Source: Rhizobium sp. Leaf371
Lineage (GTDB): Bacteria; Pseudomonadota; Alphaproteobacteria; Rhizobiales; Rhizobiaceae
Length of the DNA: 64,000 bases
Assembly (NCBI RefSeq): GCF_001424045.1
Contig: NZ_LMQB01000029.1
Coordinates: 995 to 64,994, forward strand
Reading direction: 5' to 3'
Position numbers and translations under genes: made by a program. Positions 26,718 through 36,891 of the stretch are shown here, one piece after another; positions within the stretch are counted from its first letter, which is position 1, and every line of letters starts with the position of its first letter. The notes below the pieces were generated by a model, which worked only from the letters and a program-made list of their open reading frames with translations, did not search any database and had not been told where the DNA came from.

Positions 26718-27701
26718 TCAGCGATCGAAAAAGTATTCAGCCCCAAGTGTCGGCGTTGCCCAGACGGTCGCTTCCGGCTGAAAATCGGCGCTGCTATGCG
26801 TGCGCGCCACCATGTCGCCGAACCCTTCGACCTTGAAGTAGACCAGGGCATCGGCACCGAGCCGCTCGACATGGCGGATCCTGCCGCTCCACCGGCCGCT
26901 CTGGGAGGAGAGCGTCACGTCTTCCGGCCGGATGCCGTAGGTCTTGCAGCCCAGCCCCTCGGCGGCCGCACCCGTATAGAGGTTCATCCTCGGGCTGCCG
27001 ATGAAACCGGCGACGAACGGCGTCGCCGGTTTGGTGTAGAGGTCCATGGGTGTGCCGACCTGCTCGACCTCTCCGCCCTTCAGAACCACGATCTTGTCGG
27101 CCATGGTCATCGCCTCGACCTGATCGTGGGTCACATAGATCATCGTCGTCCCGAGCTTCTTGTGCAGGTCGGTGATCTCGAGCCGCATCTGCGCGCGGAG
27201 CGAGGCATCGAGGTTGGACAGAGGCTCGTCGAACAGGAAGACGGCGGGATTGCGCACGATCGCGCGGCCGATCGCCACGCGCTGCCGCTGGCCGCCGGAA
27301 AGCGCTTTCGGTTTGCGATCGAGCAGCGGGGTCAGTTGCAGCGACTCCGCCGCCTCCCTGACCTTGCTCTCGATCTCCGCCTTGGGTCGCCCTGCCAGCG
27401 ACAGGCCGAAACCGATGTTCTCCGCCACGGTCATATGCGGATAAAGCGCATAGGACTGGAACACCATCGCAATGCCCCGTTTCGATGGATCGGCCCAGGT
27501 CACGTCCTTGCCGCCGATCGTCAGAAGGCCGGACGTGACGTCCTCCAGCCCCGCGATCATGCGCAGCAGCGTCGATTTTCCGCAGCCGGAAGGGCCGACG
27601 AAGACGACGAATTCGCCGGGGCGGATATCGAGGTCGATGCCCTTGATGACCTCCAACGCGCCAAAGCTCTTGCGGATGTTCTTGAGTTGAACGCCTGACA
27701 T
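26718..27701 (-). CDS. Sugar ABC transporter ATP-binding protein (UgpC/MsmK type)
   Basis: A 327-residue ATPase energising CUT1-type sugar importers. Walker [10 protein letters not shown] (36-44), Q-loop [12 protein letters not shown], signature [14 protein letters not shown], Walker [12 protein letters not shown] and H-loop YVTHDQVEA are all present. A C-terminal regulatory OB-like domain follows (from about 240; GIRPEDVTL is its hallmark). It is somewhat shorter than the usual 350-370 residues, mostly in the C-terminal domain. Last gene of the rhamnosidase operon: it starts four bases after the stop of the upstream permease. Supplies ATP hydrolysis to the two permeases. Confidence 0.93.
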   Translation of the reverse strand: MSGVQLKNIRKSFGALEVIKGIDLDIRPGEFVVFVGPSGCGKSTLLRMIAGLEDVTSGLLTIGGKDVTWADPSKRGIAMVFQSYALYPHMTVAENIGFGLSLAGRPKAEIESKVREAAESLQLTPLLDRKPKALSGGQRQRVAIGRAIVRNPAVFLFDEPLSNLDASLRAQMRLEITDLHKKLGTTMIYVTHDQVEAMTMADKIVVLKGGEVEQVGTPMDLYTKPATPFVAGFIGSPRMNLYTGAAAEGLGCKTYGIRPEDVTLSSQSGRWSGRIRHVERLGADALVYFKVEGFGDMVARTHSSADFQPEATVWATPTLGAEYFFDR

Positions 27702-27705
27702 GCCC

Positions 27706-28533
27706 CTAGCCTTTCACACCGCCGGCCGTCATGCCGGCAACGATCTGTCGATTGAAAAAGATGAACACGATGAGCGGCGGGATCGTCACGAGGAGAATGT
27801 TCATGAAGAGCAGATTGTACTGGCTCGAATACATGCTCTGGAAGTTGAAGAGCGTCAGCTGCACCGTGACGTTTTCCCGTCCCGGCAGGTAGTAGAGCGG
27901 GTTGGTGAAGTCGTTGAAGATCGCAATCGACTGAACGACGATATTGGTCACCGTAACGGGCTTCAGCAGCGGCATTACCACACGGAAGAAGATCTGCCAC
28001 GGCTTTGCGCCATCGATCAACGCGGCTTCGTCGAGGTCGCGCGGAATGGTGCCGATGAACGAGCGATAGAGCAGCGTGGAAAAGGACAGGTTGTAGGCGA
28101 CCTGGATGAGCACCATCCCCGTCATCGTCTTGAAGAGGCCGATCGATTGCAGCAGGCCGATCGTCGGCACCACGGCCGGCGGCATCATAAGCCCGATGAG
28201 AACGGCCCCCTGCGCGATGCTGTTCCAGCGCGACCGCCGCCGCTGCATCACATATCCGACCATGGCCGAGAGCACGACGAGGATCGTCACGGAAAACAGC
28301 GTGATGATGGTGGAATTGAAATAGGCGAGCAGCAGCTGATAATTGCGGGCCTCGACGACGGCGACGAGATTGTCCCAGAGCAGCCAGTCCTGAGGCAACT
28401 GAAAATTCAGGCGCGACGCTTCCGAGCGCGACTTCACCGCCTGCAACGCGATGAACAGAAAGGGAATGACGAAGACGACCGCGGCAACGGCGAGCGAAAG
28501 GCAGCCGACAATGATGGGTCGCACACGCCTCAT
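27706..28533 (-). CDS. Sugar ABC transporter permease (MalG type)
   Basis: A 275-residue inner-membrane permease with six predicted helices and the cytoplasmic EAA loop [22 protein letters not shown] (second half), which docks to the ATPase. The N-terminal hydrophobic segment ([20 protein letters not shown]) and the typical ending [18 protein letters not shown] mark the MalG/CUT1 partner. Its ATG overlaps the stop of the first permease by ATGA. Substrate probably a rhamnose-containing saccharide or an aglycone-linked sugar, inferred from the operon. Confidence 0.92.
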   Translation of the reverse strand: MRRVRPIIVGCLSLAVAAVVFVIPFLFIALQAVKSRSEASRLNFQLPQDWLLWDNLVAVVEARNYQLLLAYFNSTIITLFSVTILVVLSAMVGYVMQRRRSRWNSIAQGAVLIGLMMPPAVVPTIGLLQSIGLFKTMTGMVLIQVAYNLSFSTLLYRSFIGTIPRDLDEAALIDGAKPWQIFFRVVMPLLKPVTVTNIVVQSIAIFNDFTNPLYYLPGRENVTVQLTLFNFQSMYSSQYNLLFMNILLVTIPPLIVFIFFNRQIVAGMTAGGVKG

Positions 28534-29408
28534 TGGTCGATCTCCCGACGATGGAACATCCGTGTCAGCGGCACCAGGATCGCGGCGATCAGGGCAAACA
28601 GAATGACGTTGCCGGCCGTCGAAAGCCCGTAGAATCCGGCCTGATACTGCTTGTAGATCACCGAGGCGAGGACATCGGAGGAAAAGCCCGGGCCACCGCG
28701 CGTCATCGCCCAGATCAGATCGAAGGAGCGCAGACCGCCGATCAGCGACAGCGTCACGACGGTGATCGTCGCCGGCTGCACCAAGGGCAGCGTGATGCGG
28801 CGGAACTGCTGCAGGCGGGTTGCCCCGTCGATGCGCGAGGCCTCGTAATAGTCCGGGTTGATGGCTGCAAGACCGGCAATGAAGATCAGCGTTGCCAGCC
28901 CGACCCCCTTCCAGAGATCGACCAGCGCGACGGAGACAAGGGCGAGCGCCGGATCGGTCAGCCAGCCCGGACCATCGATGCCGATCGCGTCCAGCGCCAC
29001 ATTGATGATGCCCCGGGTCGGATGCATCATGACGGTGAATGTGATGCCGACCCCGATCGTCGAGACCAGAACGGGAAAGAAGACCACGGTGCGCAGGAAG
29101 CTGCGCGCCATGATGTTGCTGGTGAGCAGCACCGCGAGCAGGAGACCGAAGACGGTCTTCAGGCCGGAGGTCATGGCGGCATAGATCAGCGTGTTGATCA
29201 GCCCCTGGACCAGAAACGGCTCGGAAAAGAACTGCCGGAAATTCTCAAGACCGATGAATTCGGCCGTCGTCAGGTCCCAGCGCGTCAGGCTGTACCAGAA
29301 GGACGTGGCGGTCGGCAGCAGGAAGAACACGCCATAGATCACCGCCGCCGGCAGAAAGAACCAGAGCGGATACGGCGATTTGCGTTTCGGTCTGATGGCC
29401 TCGACCAT
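28530..29408 (-). CDS. Sugar ABC transporter permease (MalF type)
   Basis: A 292-residue inner-membrane permease with about six helices (first: LWFFLPAAVIYGVFFLLPTA), the FWYSLTRWD segment after it, and the EAA motif EASRIDGATRLQQFRRITLP. I place the start at the ATG 29406-29408, which has a near-perfect AGGAGG a few bases upstream; an in-frame GTG at 29421-29423 lies upstream of that ribosome site. It forms the translocation pore with the MalG-type permease, translated from overlapping reading frames. Confidence 0.92.
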   Translation of the reverse strand: MVEAIRPKRKSPYPLWFFLPAAVIYGVFFLLPTATSFWYSLTRWDLTTAEFIGLENFRQFFSEPFLVQGLINTLIYAAMTSGLKTVFGLLLAVLLTSNIMARSFLRTVVFFPVLVSTIGVGITFTVMMHPTRGIINVALDAIGIDGPGWLTDPALALVSVALVDLWKGVGLATLIFIAGLAAINPDYYEASRIDGATRLQQFRRITLPLVQPATITVVTLSLIGGLRSFDLIWAMTRGGPGFSSDVLASVIYKQYQAGFYGLSTAGNVILFALIAAILVPLTRMFHRREIDQ

Positions 29409-29476
29409 GGCTCCTCCTTCCACGGCATGGGGGTCCGCCCGCTTTCACGGGCGGCTTGCTCGCGCGATTGCCCGGC

Positions 29477-30757
29477 TTACCAGTTCGGAATGCCGAGCTG
29501 CTTTGCCTGCTTGCGCACATCCTCGTCGTAGAGGGCCGCAGCCTCGGCGGCCGGGCGCATGCCGGAGCCCACCTCGACGGTGATCTGTTCCAGCGCCGGA
29601 CCCTTGATCGGCGAGAGAAACTCCAGGGCCGGCGCCGTCTTGCCGCTCTCGAAGTAGGGCAGCATATCGGTGATGGCCGGGGGCACGTCCGCCGGCAGGT
29701 CGCAGCCCTCGACCAGCGACGGTCCCTGCACGGTATTGACGGCCATCATCGCCTTGCAGCCTTCGACACTGCCGACGAAATCGGCAAATTTCCGGGCTTC
29801 CTCCGCCTGGGTGGTGGTCTTTGGAATATAGACGGCCGGCGGCATCCAGACCGTCAGGCCGTTCTTGGCCGCATCGTCGCCGGGCTGGGCGAAAAAGCCG
29901 ACATCCGCGATCTCGTCCGGATAGTTCTGCTTCAGCGCACCGATGGCAAAGGACAGCATCGGATAATGCGCAGCCTCCCCGGTCGCCACCATGCGCAGGC
30001 CGTCGTCATAGGTGCCCGCGCCGAAATCTTCGTTCAACAGGTCCTTGTCGTGCACGTCCTGCAAACGCTCGAAGCCTTTCAGCGCTGCCGGCGTCGTTGC
30101 GTATTTCGCTTTGTTGGCGGTGTAGTCGGTGGCGAAGTTGGGCACCTGCGCCTGCAGATTATAGTAGTCGGCGAGCACGAAGAGCTGCGACGTCCAGGTA
30201 TCGCGATAGGTCTGGGCAACGGCGACCTTGCCGGCCGCCTTGATCTTCTCGTTATTGGCCATGAATTCGGCCCAGGTCGTGGGTGGCGTCAGGCCAAGCT
30301 CGGCATAGATCTTTCTGTTGTAGAAAATGCCGCCGGCCATGGTGGTGCCGGCGGGCACGCCATAAACCTTGCCGCCCGCCGAAACGACCGCCTTGAAGCC
30401 ATCGGCGATCTTGGCCTGGGACGGCAGATCGCTGAGATCGAGCAGCGCGGTCTCGGGCTTCAGAGCCTGTAGCAGCGAGCCGGAATTATAGAGAAACACG
30501 TCGGTCATCTCGCCGGTCGCAAGCCGGGTCTTGACGATGTTGTCGCCGTCGCCGCCGCCCGGGCGTTGCTCGACCTCGACGGTCACGTCGGGGTTCTTTT
30601 CGGCATAGGCCTTGGCGAGCGCCTCGGCGGCGGCCACCGAGTCTGCATTGTTATCGACCAGAAAGGTCAGCGTGGTGTCGGCAAAGGCCGGACCCGACAG
30701 AAGAAGCGCCGTCAGGGCCGTCAATGCCGTCCTTTTCGTCTTCATACGCAATGTCAT
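29477..30757 (-). CDS. Sugar ABC transporter substrate-binding protein
   Basis: A 426-residue periplasmic binding protein of the extracellular solute-binding family 1. Signal peptide: charged MTLRMKTKR, hydrophobic core, and a probable cleavage after AFA (about residue 26), with no lipobox cysteine. Typical segments are FLVDNNADSVAAAEALAKAY, VYGVPAGTTMAGGIFYNRKI and EARKFADFVGSVEG. GGAGGAGG precedes the ATG. It lies between the rhamnosidase and permease genes, so it should capture the oligosaccharide or glycoside whose rhamnose is trimmed in the cytoplasm. Confidence 0.92.
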   Translation of the reverse strand: MTLRMKTKRTALTALTALLLSGPAFADTTLTFLVDNNADSVAAAEALAKAYAEKNPDVTVEVEQRPGGGDGDNIVKTRLATGEMTDVFLYNSGSLLQALKPETALLDLSDLPSQAKIADGFKAVVSAGGKVYGVPAGTTMAGGIFYNRKIYAELGLTPPTTWAEFMANNEKIKAAGKVAVAQTYRDTWTSQLFVLADYYNLQAQVPNFATDYTANKAKYATTPAALKGFERLQDVHDKDLLNEDFGAGTYDDGLRMVATGEAAHYPMLSFAIGALKQNYPDEIADVGFFAQPGDDAAKNGLTVWMPPAVYIPKTTTQAEEARKFADFVGSVEGCKAMMAVNTVQGPSLVEGCDLPADVPPAITDMLPYFESGKTAPALEFLSPIKGPALEQITVEVGSGMRPAAEAAALYDEDVRKQAKQLGIPNW

Positions 30758-30799
30758 TATGTTCCTCCTCCGAACAGTAAGACGACACGATGGAATGCA

Positions 30800-33121
30800 C
30801 TAATGATGGTCTGGAACCTCGAACGTGATGTGATGACGCCCAGCCGCCATCACGGTATTGCCGGTCACGGGGTTCCCATTCAGCACCGGATTGACATGCC
30901 GCGCCGTTGGCACGAAGACGCCCTCGCAGCCTTGGGGAAGGCTGACGCTGTACGCGACCCTGCCGTCGGCGATCGTCCAGGCCGCCTCGATCCGCCCTTT
31001 CGCGATGTCGTGCCAGGCCGAAACGGGGTTGAGCTTTTCAAGCACCACCGGCGAGACGATAACACGGGCAAAGCCCGGATGATCGGGATCGGGTGAAAGT
31101 CCGGCCACGCTTTCAAACAGCCACTGGCAGACGGCACCATAGGAATAGTGGTTGTAGCTGTTCATGTCCGGGTCGTAGATGGTCCCGTCGGGCGCCATGG
31201 AATCCCAGCGCTCCCAGATCGTCGTCGCGCCCTGTTTCACCTGATAGAGCCAGCCCGGAACCTCTTCCTGCAGGAAGACGTTTTCGGCCAGATCGTCCAG
31301 GCCGAGCTTGGTTAGCGATGGCAGCAGAGCGGGCGTGCCGATGAAGCCGGTTCCGATTTTGTAGTCGGCATCCTCGACGACGCGCCGAAAATGCGCCTTG
31401 GCCGCCGCGACGTGCTCGGCCGGGATCAGATCGTTCAGGAACGCCAGCGCATAGGATGTCTGGTCGTTATGGGCGAGGCGGCCAGACGGCGAGAGGAATT
31501 CGGCGGCAAAGGCCTGTCGAATGTCCCCTGCCCGACGGTCCATCGTCCCGCGCAGATCGTCTCGCCCCAGCACACCCGCGATGCGCGCCAGAAGCGCCGT
31601 GGACATGAAGTGATAGAGGGTTGCGGCGCAGTCGTCGGCGATGGTCGGCCGCGGCTTGCGATTGTCGCCCACCGGCTGCAGCCAGTCGCCGAAGGTGAAG
31701 CCGCGATCGCCCCAATGCGGCGGCGGGCGAACGATCGGACCGTCCGAGATCGACCAGAGGAAATCCACCCACCGCACCATGGCCTCAAGGCATTCCTCAA
31801 GCGCGCGCCGATCGCCGTAATGGGTATAGAGAACCCAGGGAATGATCACGATCGCATCGCCCCAGCCAGTCGATCCGGCATAGCCTGGAAAGTGCTCGGG
31901 ATGCCGTCGTGTGGGGTCCGGAGACACGTGCGGGATCGCGCCGTCCGGGCGTTGATCGGCCATGACGTCGCGCAGATATTTGCGCAGAAAGGCCTCGCTG
32001 TCGGCCAGCCAGCAGGCCGTCGGCGCAAACACCTGAGCGTCGCCCGTCCAGCCCAGACGCTCGTCGCGCTGTGGGCAGTCGGTCGGCACTTCGATAAAAT
32101 TGGCGCGCTGCGACCAGACCGTGTTCAGCACGAGCCGGTTGACGAGCGGGGAACCGCTCGTGAAGCCCCCTTTGATGTCGGCGACCGAGGTGATCGGAAC
32201 GGAGGCGATCGCAACGATCTCCGCCTCGCCATCGATCGTCACACGCGCATAGCGATAGCCTTGGAAAGTGAAGGACGGCGCGTACGTTTCCTGCGCCCCG
32301 CCGGCCAGCGTGTAATGCGTCTCGGCAACGGCCGTCCGGTAGTTGCGGTTGTCGAAATGGCGATCGGGGCCCAGCACTTCCGAATGCTCGACGCGCACCA
32401 TCGCGCCTCTCTGCCCGCGCACGGTATAGCGCACATAACCGCCGACATTCTGGCCGAAATCATACACCATCCGTCCCTCGGCATCCCGCCACTGATCGAC
32501 CGCGGCAAGGGGGGAAAGCTCGCGCACCGGCGTCGTCTCATGGGCGACAAGCAGCGCCTTGTCGAAGGGTACGGCCTCGGTGCCGTGGGTTTCGGACAGC
32601 GCGATCCGCGCATCGTAGACCTCGCCCAAATAAATGCCCGACGTCACGATCGGCAGCGTGCCGCTCTTCCAGCGCGCATCGGTCGACAGCAGCATGCGGC
32701 TTCCGTCCACCAATTCGGCGATGGCGGCAATACGGTCGCCCCAGCAGTTGGGAATGGCGTTGGCACCCCACATCATCGGCGAACGATACCAGCCATCGGC
32801 CAGCCAGATCTCGATGCGGTTTTCGCCAGCGACGAGCAGCGGCGCGACATCGTAACGCTGATAGGCAATGCGGTGGTCGTAATTGGTCCAGCCCGGGGTC
32901 AACAGATCCTCGCCCACGCGCGTGCCGTTGATGAAGCAGCGATAGAGCCCCTGCGCGGAGATGAAGAGATCGACGACAGCCGGGACCGCGCCAAGCGCAA
33001 ACCTCGTGGAAACGAAGCTGGCCGGCCGGCCGACACCCTGATCCGCCAAGGGCGCGATCATCTCCGCCGCCCAGTCGCGCTGCCGCAAGCCCGCGCGTGC
33101 CGCGATCGCATGCATGTTCAT
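30800..33121 (-). CDS. Alpha-L-rhamnosidase, GH78
   Basis: A 773-residue enzyme hydrolysing terminal alpha-L-rhamnose from glycosides or oligosaccharides. The order fits GH78: N-terminal beta domains (FISAQGLYRCFINGTRVGE, LTPGWTNYDHRIAYQRYDV are characteristic), then the (alpha/alpha)6 catalytic domain with the acidic signature DCPQRDERLGWTGD, GATTIWERWDS and NSYNHYSYGAV, and a C-terminal beta domain. No signal peptide, so it probably works in the cytoplasm on imported substrate. First gene of the five-gene operon with 42 bases to the binding-protein gene. Divergent from the LacI regulator across a candidate operator. It is shorter than many GH78 proteins (900-1000 residues) because it lacks an extra N-terminal domain. 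Confidence 0.93.
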   Translation of the reverse strand: MNMHAIAARAGLRQRDWAAEMIAPLADQGVGRPASFVSTRFALGAVPAVVDLFISAQGLYRCFINGTRVGEDLLTPGWTNYDHRIAYQRYDVAPLLVAGENRIEIWLADGWYRSPMMWGANAIPNCWGDRIAAIAELVDGSRMLLSTDARWKSGTLPIVTSGIYLGEVYDARIALSETHGTEAVPFDKALLVAHETTPVRELSPLAAVDQWRDAEGRMVYDFGQNVGGYVRYTVRGQRGAMVRVEHSEVLGPDRHFDNRNYRTAVAETHYTLAGGAQETYAPSFTFQGYRYARVTIDGEAEIVAIASVPITSVADIKGGFTSGSPLVNRLVLNTVWSQRANFIEVPTDCPQRDERLGWTGDAQVFAPTACWLADSEAFLRKYLRDVMADQRPDGAIPHVSPDPTRRHPEHFPGYAGSTGWGDAIVIIPWVLYTHYGDRRALEECLEAMVRWVDFLWSISDGPIVRPPPHWGDRGFTFGDWLQPVGDNRKPRPTIADDCAATLYHFMSTALLARIAGVLGRDDLRGTMDRRAGDIRQAFAAEFLSPSGRLAHNDQTSYALAFLNDLIPAEHVAAAKAHFRRVVEDADYKIGTGFIGTPALLPSLTKLGLDDLAENVFLQEEVPGWLYQVKQGATTIWERWDSMAPDGTIYDPDMNSYNHYSYGAVCQWLFESVAGLSPDPDHPGFARVIVSPVVLEKLNPVSAWHDIAKGRIEAAWTIADGRVAYSVSLPQGCEGVFVPTARHVNPVLNGNPVTGNTVMAAGRHHITFEVPDHH

Positions 33122-33136
33122 GATGTCCTCCCAGAC

Positions 33137-33170
33137 AATGTAGAACGGTCTATGTATAACGTTCTACATT
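33137..33170. promoter_or_regulatory. Operator candidate between rhamnosidase and LacI genes
   Basis: AATGTAGAACG (33137-33147) and CGTTCTACATT (33160-33170) are exact complements, 11-bp arms with a 12-base spacer, placed 16 bases upstream of the rhamnosidase start. LacI-family operators are usually contiguous palindromes with a central CG, so this could be two half-sites or two overlapping operators. It is the only striking dyad in the divergent promoter. Confidence 0.6.
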
Positions 33171-33246
33171 TTATCGCGGGATGCAATAGAATTCTTCGGC
33201 ACCTTCTGCCATGGTGGCGAAGCGGTTGAGACTTCGGGGGAAAATA

Positions 33247-34290
33247 GTGAACAGCGACGAGAGCACGGCGACCAGAGAGCGCATCACCATCCGGACGGTC
33301 GCTGCTCATGCGGGCGTTTCCGTCGCTGCCGTCTCGAAAGTTCTGCGCAACGCCTATGGCGTGAGCGAGGCGCTGCGCGGGCGCGTCGAGGCCTCGATCG
33401 ACACGCTCAACTACCGCCCGTCCCGTACGGCGCGCGGCCTGCGCGGCAGCACCTTCACAATCGGCCTCCTGCTCGTGGATATCCGCAACCCCTTCCTGCC
33501 GGAAGTGATCGACGGCGTGAACGGCGTGCTTGCACCCTCCCATTATCGGGCGATGATCGGTGTCGGCGAAGCCAGGACGCAGCTCGAGACATCGCTGATC
33601 GAATCGATGATCGACTACAAGATGGACGGGCTCATCCTCGTGGCACCACGCCTCCCCTCGGATGTCATCGCGCGGTTCGCCCAACAGATCCCGATCGTCG
33701 CGGTGGGGTACCACGACCCGACAGCCGAACTTTTCGACACCGTCAATTGCGACGATCAACGGGGCGCCGCGCTTGCGGTGGAGGCTTTTCTGGAACGCGG
33801 CTATCGGAGAATCTCGATGCTGACCTTCGGGGCGCGAGACGGACATCGGGTATCCGTCGTGCGGCAGCGCGAGATCGGCTATCGCCGGACCATGGAGGCG
33901 GCCGGGCTTGCGTCCGACATCGAGATTCACAGCGTCCCCGTCCTGTCGCCCGACAGGGAGGACAGCATCCGCGCCTTCATCTCCCGCCCTCACCGTCCCG
34001 AAGCGGTGTTCTGCTGGAGCGACCTCGACGCAGTCACCCTGCTCAACCTGGCGGCCGAAATGAACATCCGCGTGCCGGAGGACCTGGCTGTTATTGGCTA
34101 CGACAATTCCCCTGTGGCGGGACTGAGCCTGATCAATCTCTCCAGTATCGACCAATCCGGCCGGGCCCTGGGCGTGATCGCCACGGAAACCCTCATGTCC
34201 CGGATCAAGGGCCGCCAGGAACCGGTGGCGCGCACGACGCCCCCAAGGCTCATCGCCCGCCGAAGCCTTAGCCATGCCGAGAAATCCTAA
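33247..34290 (+). CDS. LacI-family transcriptional regulator
   Basis: A 347-residue repressor. The N-terminal LacI HTH (ITIRTVAAHAGVSVAAVSKV, then YRPSRTARGLRG as hinge helix) is followed by a periplasmic-binding-protein-like effector domain (TIGLLLVDIRNPFLPEVIDG; IGYDNSPVAGLSLINLSSID). The GTG at 33247 has GGGGGA upstream; an ATG 12 codons earlier lacks a ribosome site. It most likely represses the divergent rhamnoside operon and is released by rhamnose or a derivative. That role is inferred from position. Confidence 0.9.
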   Translation: MNSDESTATRERITIRTVAAHAGVSVAAVSKVLRNAYGVSEALRGRVEASIDTLNYRPSRTARGLRGSTFTIGLLLVDIRNPFLPEVIDGVNGVLAPSHYRAMIGVGEARTQLETSLIESMIDYKMDGLILVAPRLPSDVIARFAQQIPIVAVGYHDPTAELFDTVNCDDQRGAALAVEAFLERGYRRISMLTFGARDGHRVSVVRQREIGYRRTMEAAGLASDIEIHSVPVLSPDREDSIRAFISRPHRPEAVFCWSDLDAVTLLNLAAEMNIRVPEDLAVIGYDNSPVAGLSLINLSSIDQSGRALGVIATETLMSRIKGRQEPVARTTPPRLIARRSLSHAEKS

Positions 34291-34422
34291 GGTCCGACCT
34301 GTTGTTGACGATGACCGAGATCGACACCGGCAAACGATCGACTTTGGAGCAGGATGGCGGCATCCTCAATCCCGTCCATCGACTGCTCAGAGTAAACACG
34401 TGACGCTTTCCGGAGAAATGAG

Positions 34423-36891
34423 GTGGGTGCCCTGATCGATCGGCCCGAGGTTATCGCCGGCATCCTTGATACCCGGCCCCCTATCGTCATCCTCGAAGCC
34501 CCTGCCGGCATGGGCAAATCGTCCATCCTGTCGCTGATCGCAAAGCGTACGGGTGCCGCTATCGTTTGCTCGGCCGAGCCTCCTGTATATCCCGTCCCGA
34601 TCGATCCAGGCTTGGTCGCGACCGTGGGCTCAACAATGAAGGCGCCCATCCTTTGGGACATCCCACCCTACACGACGCCTCTTGCGATTCCGGAAGCCTA
34701 TATCTCCGGCACGCATCGCGTGATTATCGCGAAGCGTCCCGACACCGTGCTGCCAGGACAGGCGCGGGCGCTGGCCTATGGACAGGCGACGTTCATCGGC
34801 AGCGACGGCCTGATGCTGTCGCAGCACGAGCTCGAAAGGCTGTTCGGGGACGCCTGCGAAGACGTGGCTGAGAAAAGCGGTGGATGGCCGCTCGCCGTCT
34901 TCAATGCGGGCCTCTTCGAAGGTCCGCCGGCCGTGCTGCAGGCCTTTCTCGATACCGAGTTGCTGGCGGCGATGCCCGACGAGGAACTGGTTGCCACCCG
35001 CCTGGCTCTGGACGAGACGGCCGGCCGGAAGCACGGCGCGACGCGGCATCCGTCATTCTCCGCAGCGCGGTACGCCACCGCGCCGCCCCTGCCACAAATG
35101 GCGCCGTTTCTGATGCGCCCCGACGCTGACGGCCGTCCGAGGCTTGCCGTCCCCGGCATTCGCGACGTCCTGCGAGAAGCGATCGACCCTGTGCTGGAGC
35201 GGCGGCTGCGCAACGCCGGGAGCGCGAGGGCGATTGCCGAAGCCTATCTCGCGAACGGTTTCGTCGTCGAGGCGATCTGCGCTTTCCAGAGGGCCGGTCT
35301 GTTCGACAATGCGCTTCGGATCTTCCAAGACGCGGGCGGCTCGTTCTTTCTCTATTATTTCGGGCCTGAGGCCTTCGATACCGTCCTTGCCGGGTTTCCG
35401 CTGACCCTTTCCATCCGGACGGAAGTCCTCGTCCTCGCCAAAGCGCTGCAATCGCTGAAACTCGGCGACATCGCCCGCGCGCGCCGCTTGCTCATCGACC
35501 GCTTCGGCGAGGTCGCCAATGATTACACCCAAGTGTTTTCCAGCCGCTCGATCTTTTCGCGCCAGTTCCGGGCGTTCCGGCTCGTGATGCTCCTGTATGA
35601 GGACTACTTCTTCTCAGAGGAACTGCTGGAGCGCGCTTATGCGCTGATCACGGAATTTCCGGTGGACGACCATCTGTCGCGCGGCAGCTTTTACAATTCC
35701 GTGCTCGAATTCTACATCCGCAACCGGCAGTTTGCCGCTGCCGAGGAGGTGGCGCAGCGTGCCATGGTGCATTATCGTGCCGCGCAGGCGCCGCTGCTCG
35801 CCTTCTACATCAGCCTCCACCAGACGCTGATCCGGCTGATGATGGGAGATGCGCTGACGGCGCGCCGCCATGCGACGCAATCGGCGGCCTTCCTTGCGGA
35901 ACTCCCTTTCGAAAGCGCCAATGATGCACGGCTTCAGGTGCTGATGGAGGCCTGCGTCGAGTATGAGGCGGGACGGGCCGAGCCGCTGGCGCGCTTTCTC
36001 AACCTTGAGATCGATGGCTTCGCCCACGGCGAAATCTGGCCGAGCCTTCTCGAATTCGCGCTCCACTATGGCAGCCAGGCATTAGGCGAGCATTTTTCTA
36101 CCATGGCGGCCCGAAGCTTTCTCGATCGATGGCGGGTCTACCAGACGTCGAACGGACAGTTCCAGGCGATGATCTCGATCCGCGAGGCGGCCGTTCTTCA
36201 GAACGCGAACCGCTGGCAGGAAGCGGCCAATGCTCTGACGGCGATTCCGGGCCGGGTCGATCGGGCCTTCGTCCTTGCCGGCGGCGAGCCTCTCGGCCGT
36301 GTGCAGGAGCGCGACGCGCTGGCGCTCGCGCTGAGCTGGCTTCGCCAGCTCATCTACGAGGCGCCGCAGCGGCCCGGCCTCGATCGGCTCGTTACCACCG
36401 TGATCGGCAACATGAATTTAACGGATCGCCAGCGGATGAGCGCCGAGATCTGGCTTGCCTATGTCAGCAAGCGGCAGCGAAATGCGACGCAGGCACGCGC
36501 CGTGCTTCAGAAAACCCTCGGCGACTGCGTCAGGCTCGGCACCATCGCGCCGCTCGCTGAGGAACGCATCTTCCTGCAGGAACTCATCGACAACCAGCGC
36601 ATCGGCGGGTTTCTTTCGACCATCGCGGCCAATCGCCAGATCCTGCGCAAGCTGAGGGATTCCGGCCGGCTCGACAACCAGTCCGTCAAGATCGGCAACA
36701 CGCTGTCGCGGCGGGAAAGCAAGATCCTGCTGATGATCTCCGAGGGTGCGGCAAACAAGGATGTTGCCAATACGCTCGGTCTGAGCGAGGCGACGGTCAA
36801 GTTCCATCTGGGCAATGTCTACCGGAAGCTCGGCTGCCGTAGCCGCCAGGAAGCCATCGGTTCGGCGCGCGCGCTCGGCCTTCTCGGCTAA
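34423..36891 (+). CDS. MalT-like LuxR-family regulator (large ATPase type)
   Basis: An 822-residue protein: P-loop APAGMGKSS (26-34) at the start of a STAND/MalT-like NTPase region, a long middle of helical repeats (TPR-like, about 270-740), and a C-terminal LuxR HTH (761-822; SRRESKILLMISEGAANKDV and SEATVKFHLGNVYRKLG). MalT-type proteins are activators switched by inducer and ATP. The GTG at 34423 follows GGAG. It lies upstream of, and on the same strand as, the peptide-type ABC/hydantoinase operon and is its likely activator; a link to the rhamnoside system is the alternative. Walker B is not obvious to me. Confidence 0.85.
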   Translation: MGALIDRPEVIAGILDTRPPIVILEAPAGMGKSSILSLIAKRTGAAIVCSAEPPVYPVPIDPGLVATVGSTMKAPILWDIPPYTTPLAIPEAYISGTHRVIIAKRPDTVLPGQARALAYGQATFIGSDGLMLSQHELERLFGDACEDVAEKSGGWPLAVFNAGLFEGPPAVLQAFLDTELLAAMPDEELVATRLALDETAGRKHGATRHPSFSAARYATAPPLPQMAPFLMRPDADGRPRLAVPGIRDVLREAIDPVLERRLRNAGSARAIAEAYLANGFVVEAICAFQRAGLFDNALRIFQDAGGSFFLYYFGPEAFDTVLAGFPLTLSIRTEVLVLAKALQSLKLGDIARARRLLIDRFGEVANDYTQVFSSRSIFSRQFRAFRLVMLLYEDYFFSEELLERAYALITEFPVDDHLSRGSFYNSVLEFYIRNRQFAAAEEVAQRAMVHYRAAQAPLLAFYISLHQTLIRLMMGDALTARRHATQSAAFLAELPFESANDARLQVLMEACVEYEAGRAEPLARFLNLEIDGFAHGEIWPSLLEFALHYGSQALGEHFSTMAARSFLDRWRVYQTSNGQFQAMISIREAAVLQNANRWQEAANALTAIPGRVDRAFVLAGGEPLGRVQERDALALALSWLRQLIYEAPQRPGLDRLVTTVIGNMNLTDRQRMSAEIWLAYVSKRQRNATQARAVLQKTLGDCVRLGTIAPLAEERIFLQELIDNQRIGGFLSTIAANRQILRKLRDSGRLDNQSVKIGNTLSRRESKILLMISEGAANKDVANTLGLSEATVKFHLGNVYRKLGCRSRQEAIGSARALGLLG

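Noticed and set aside
31391-33229. 612-codon open frame on the + strand opposite the rhamnosidase
   Set aside because: It is the antisense shadow of a GC-rich gene; composition is Arg/His-rich and no family motif is visible, while the minus strand encodes a complete GH78.
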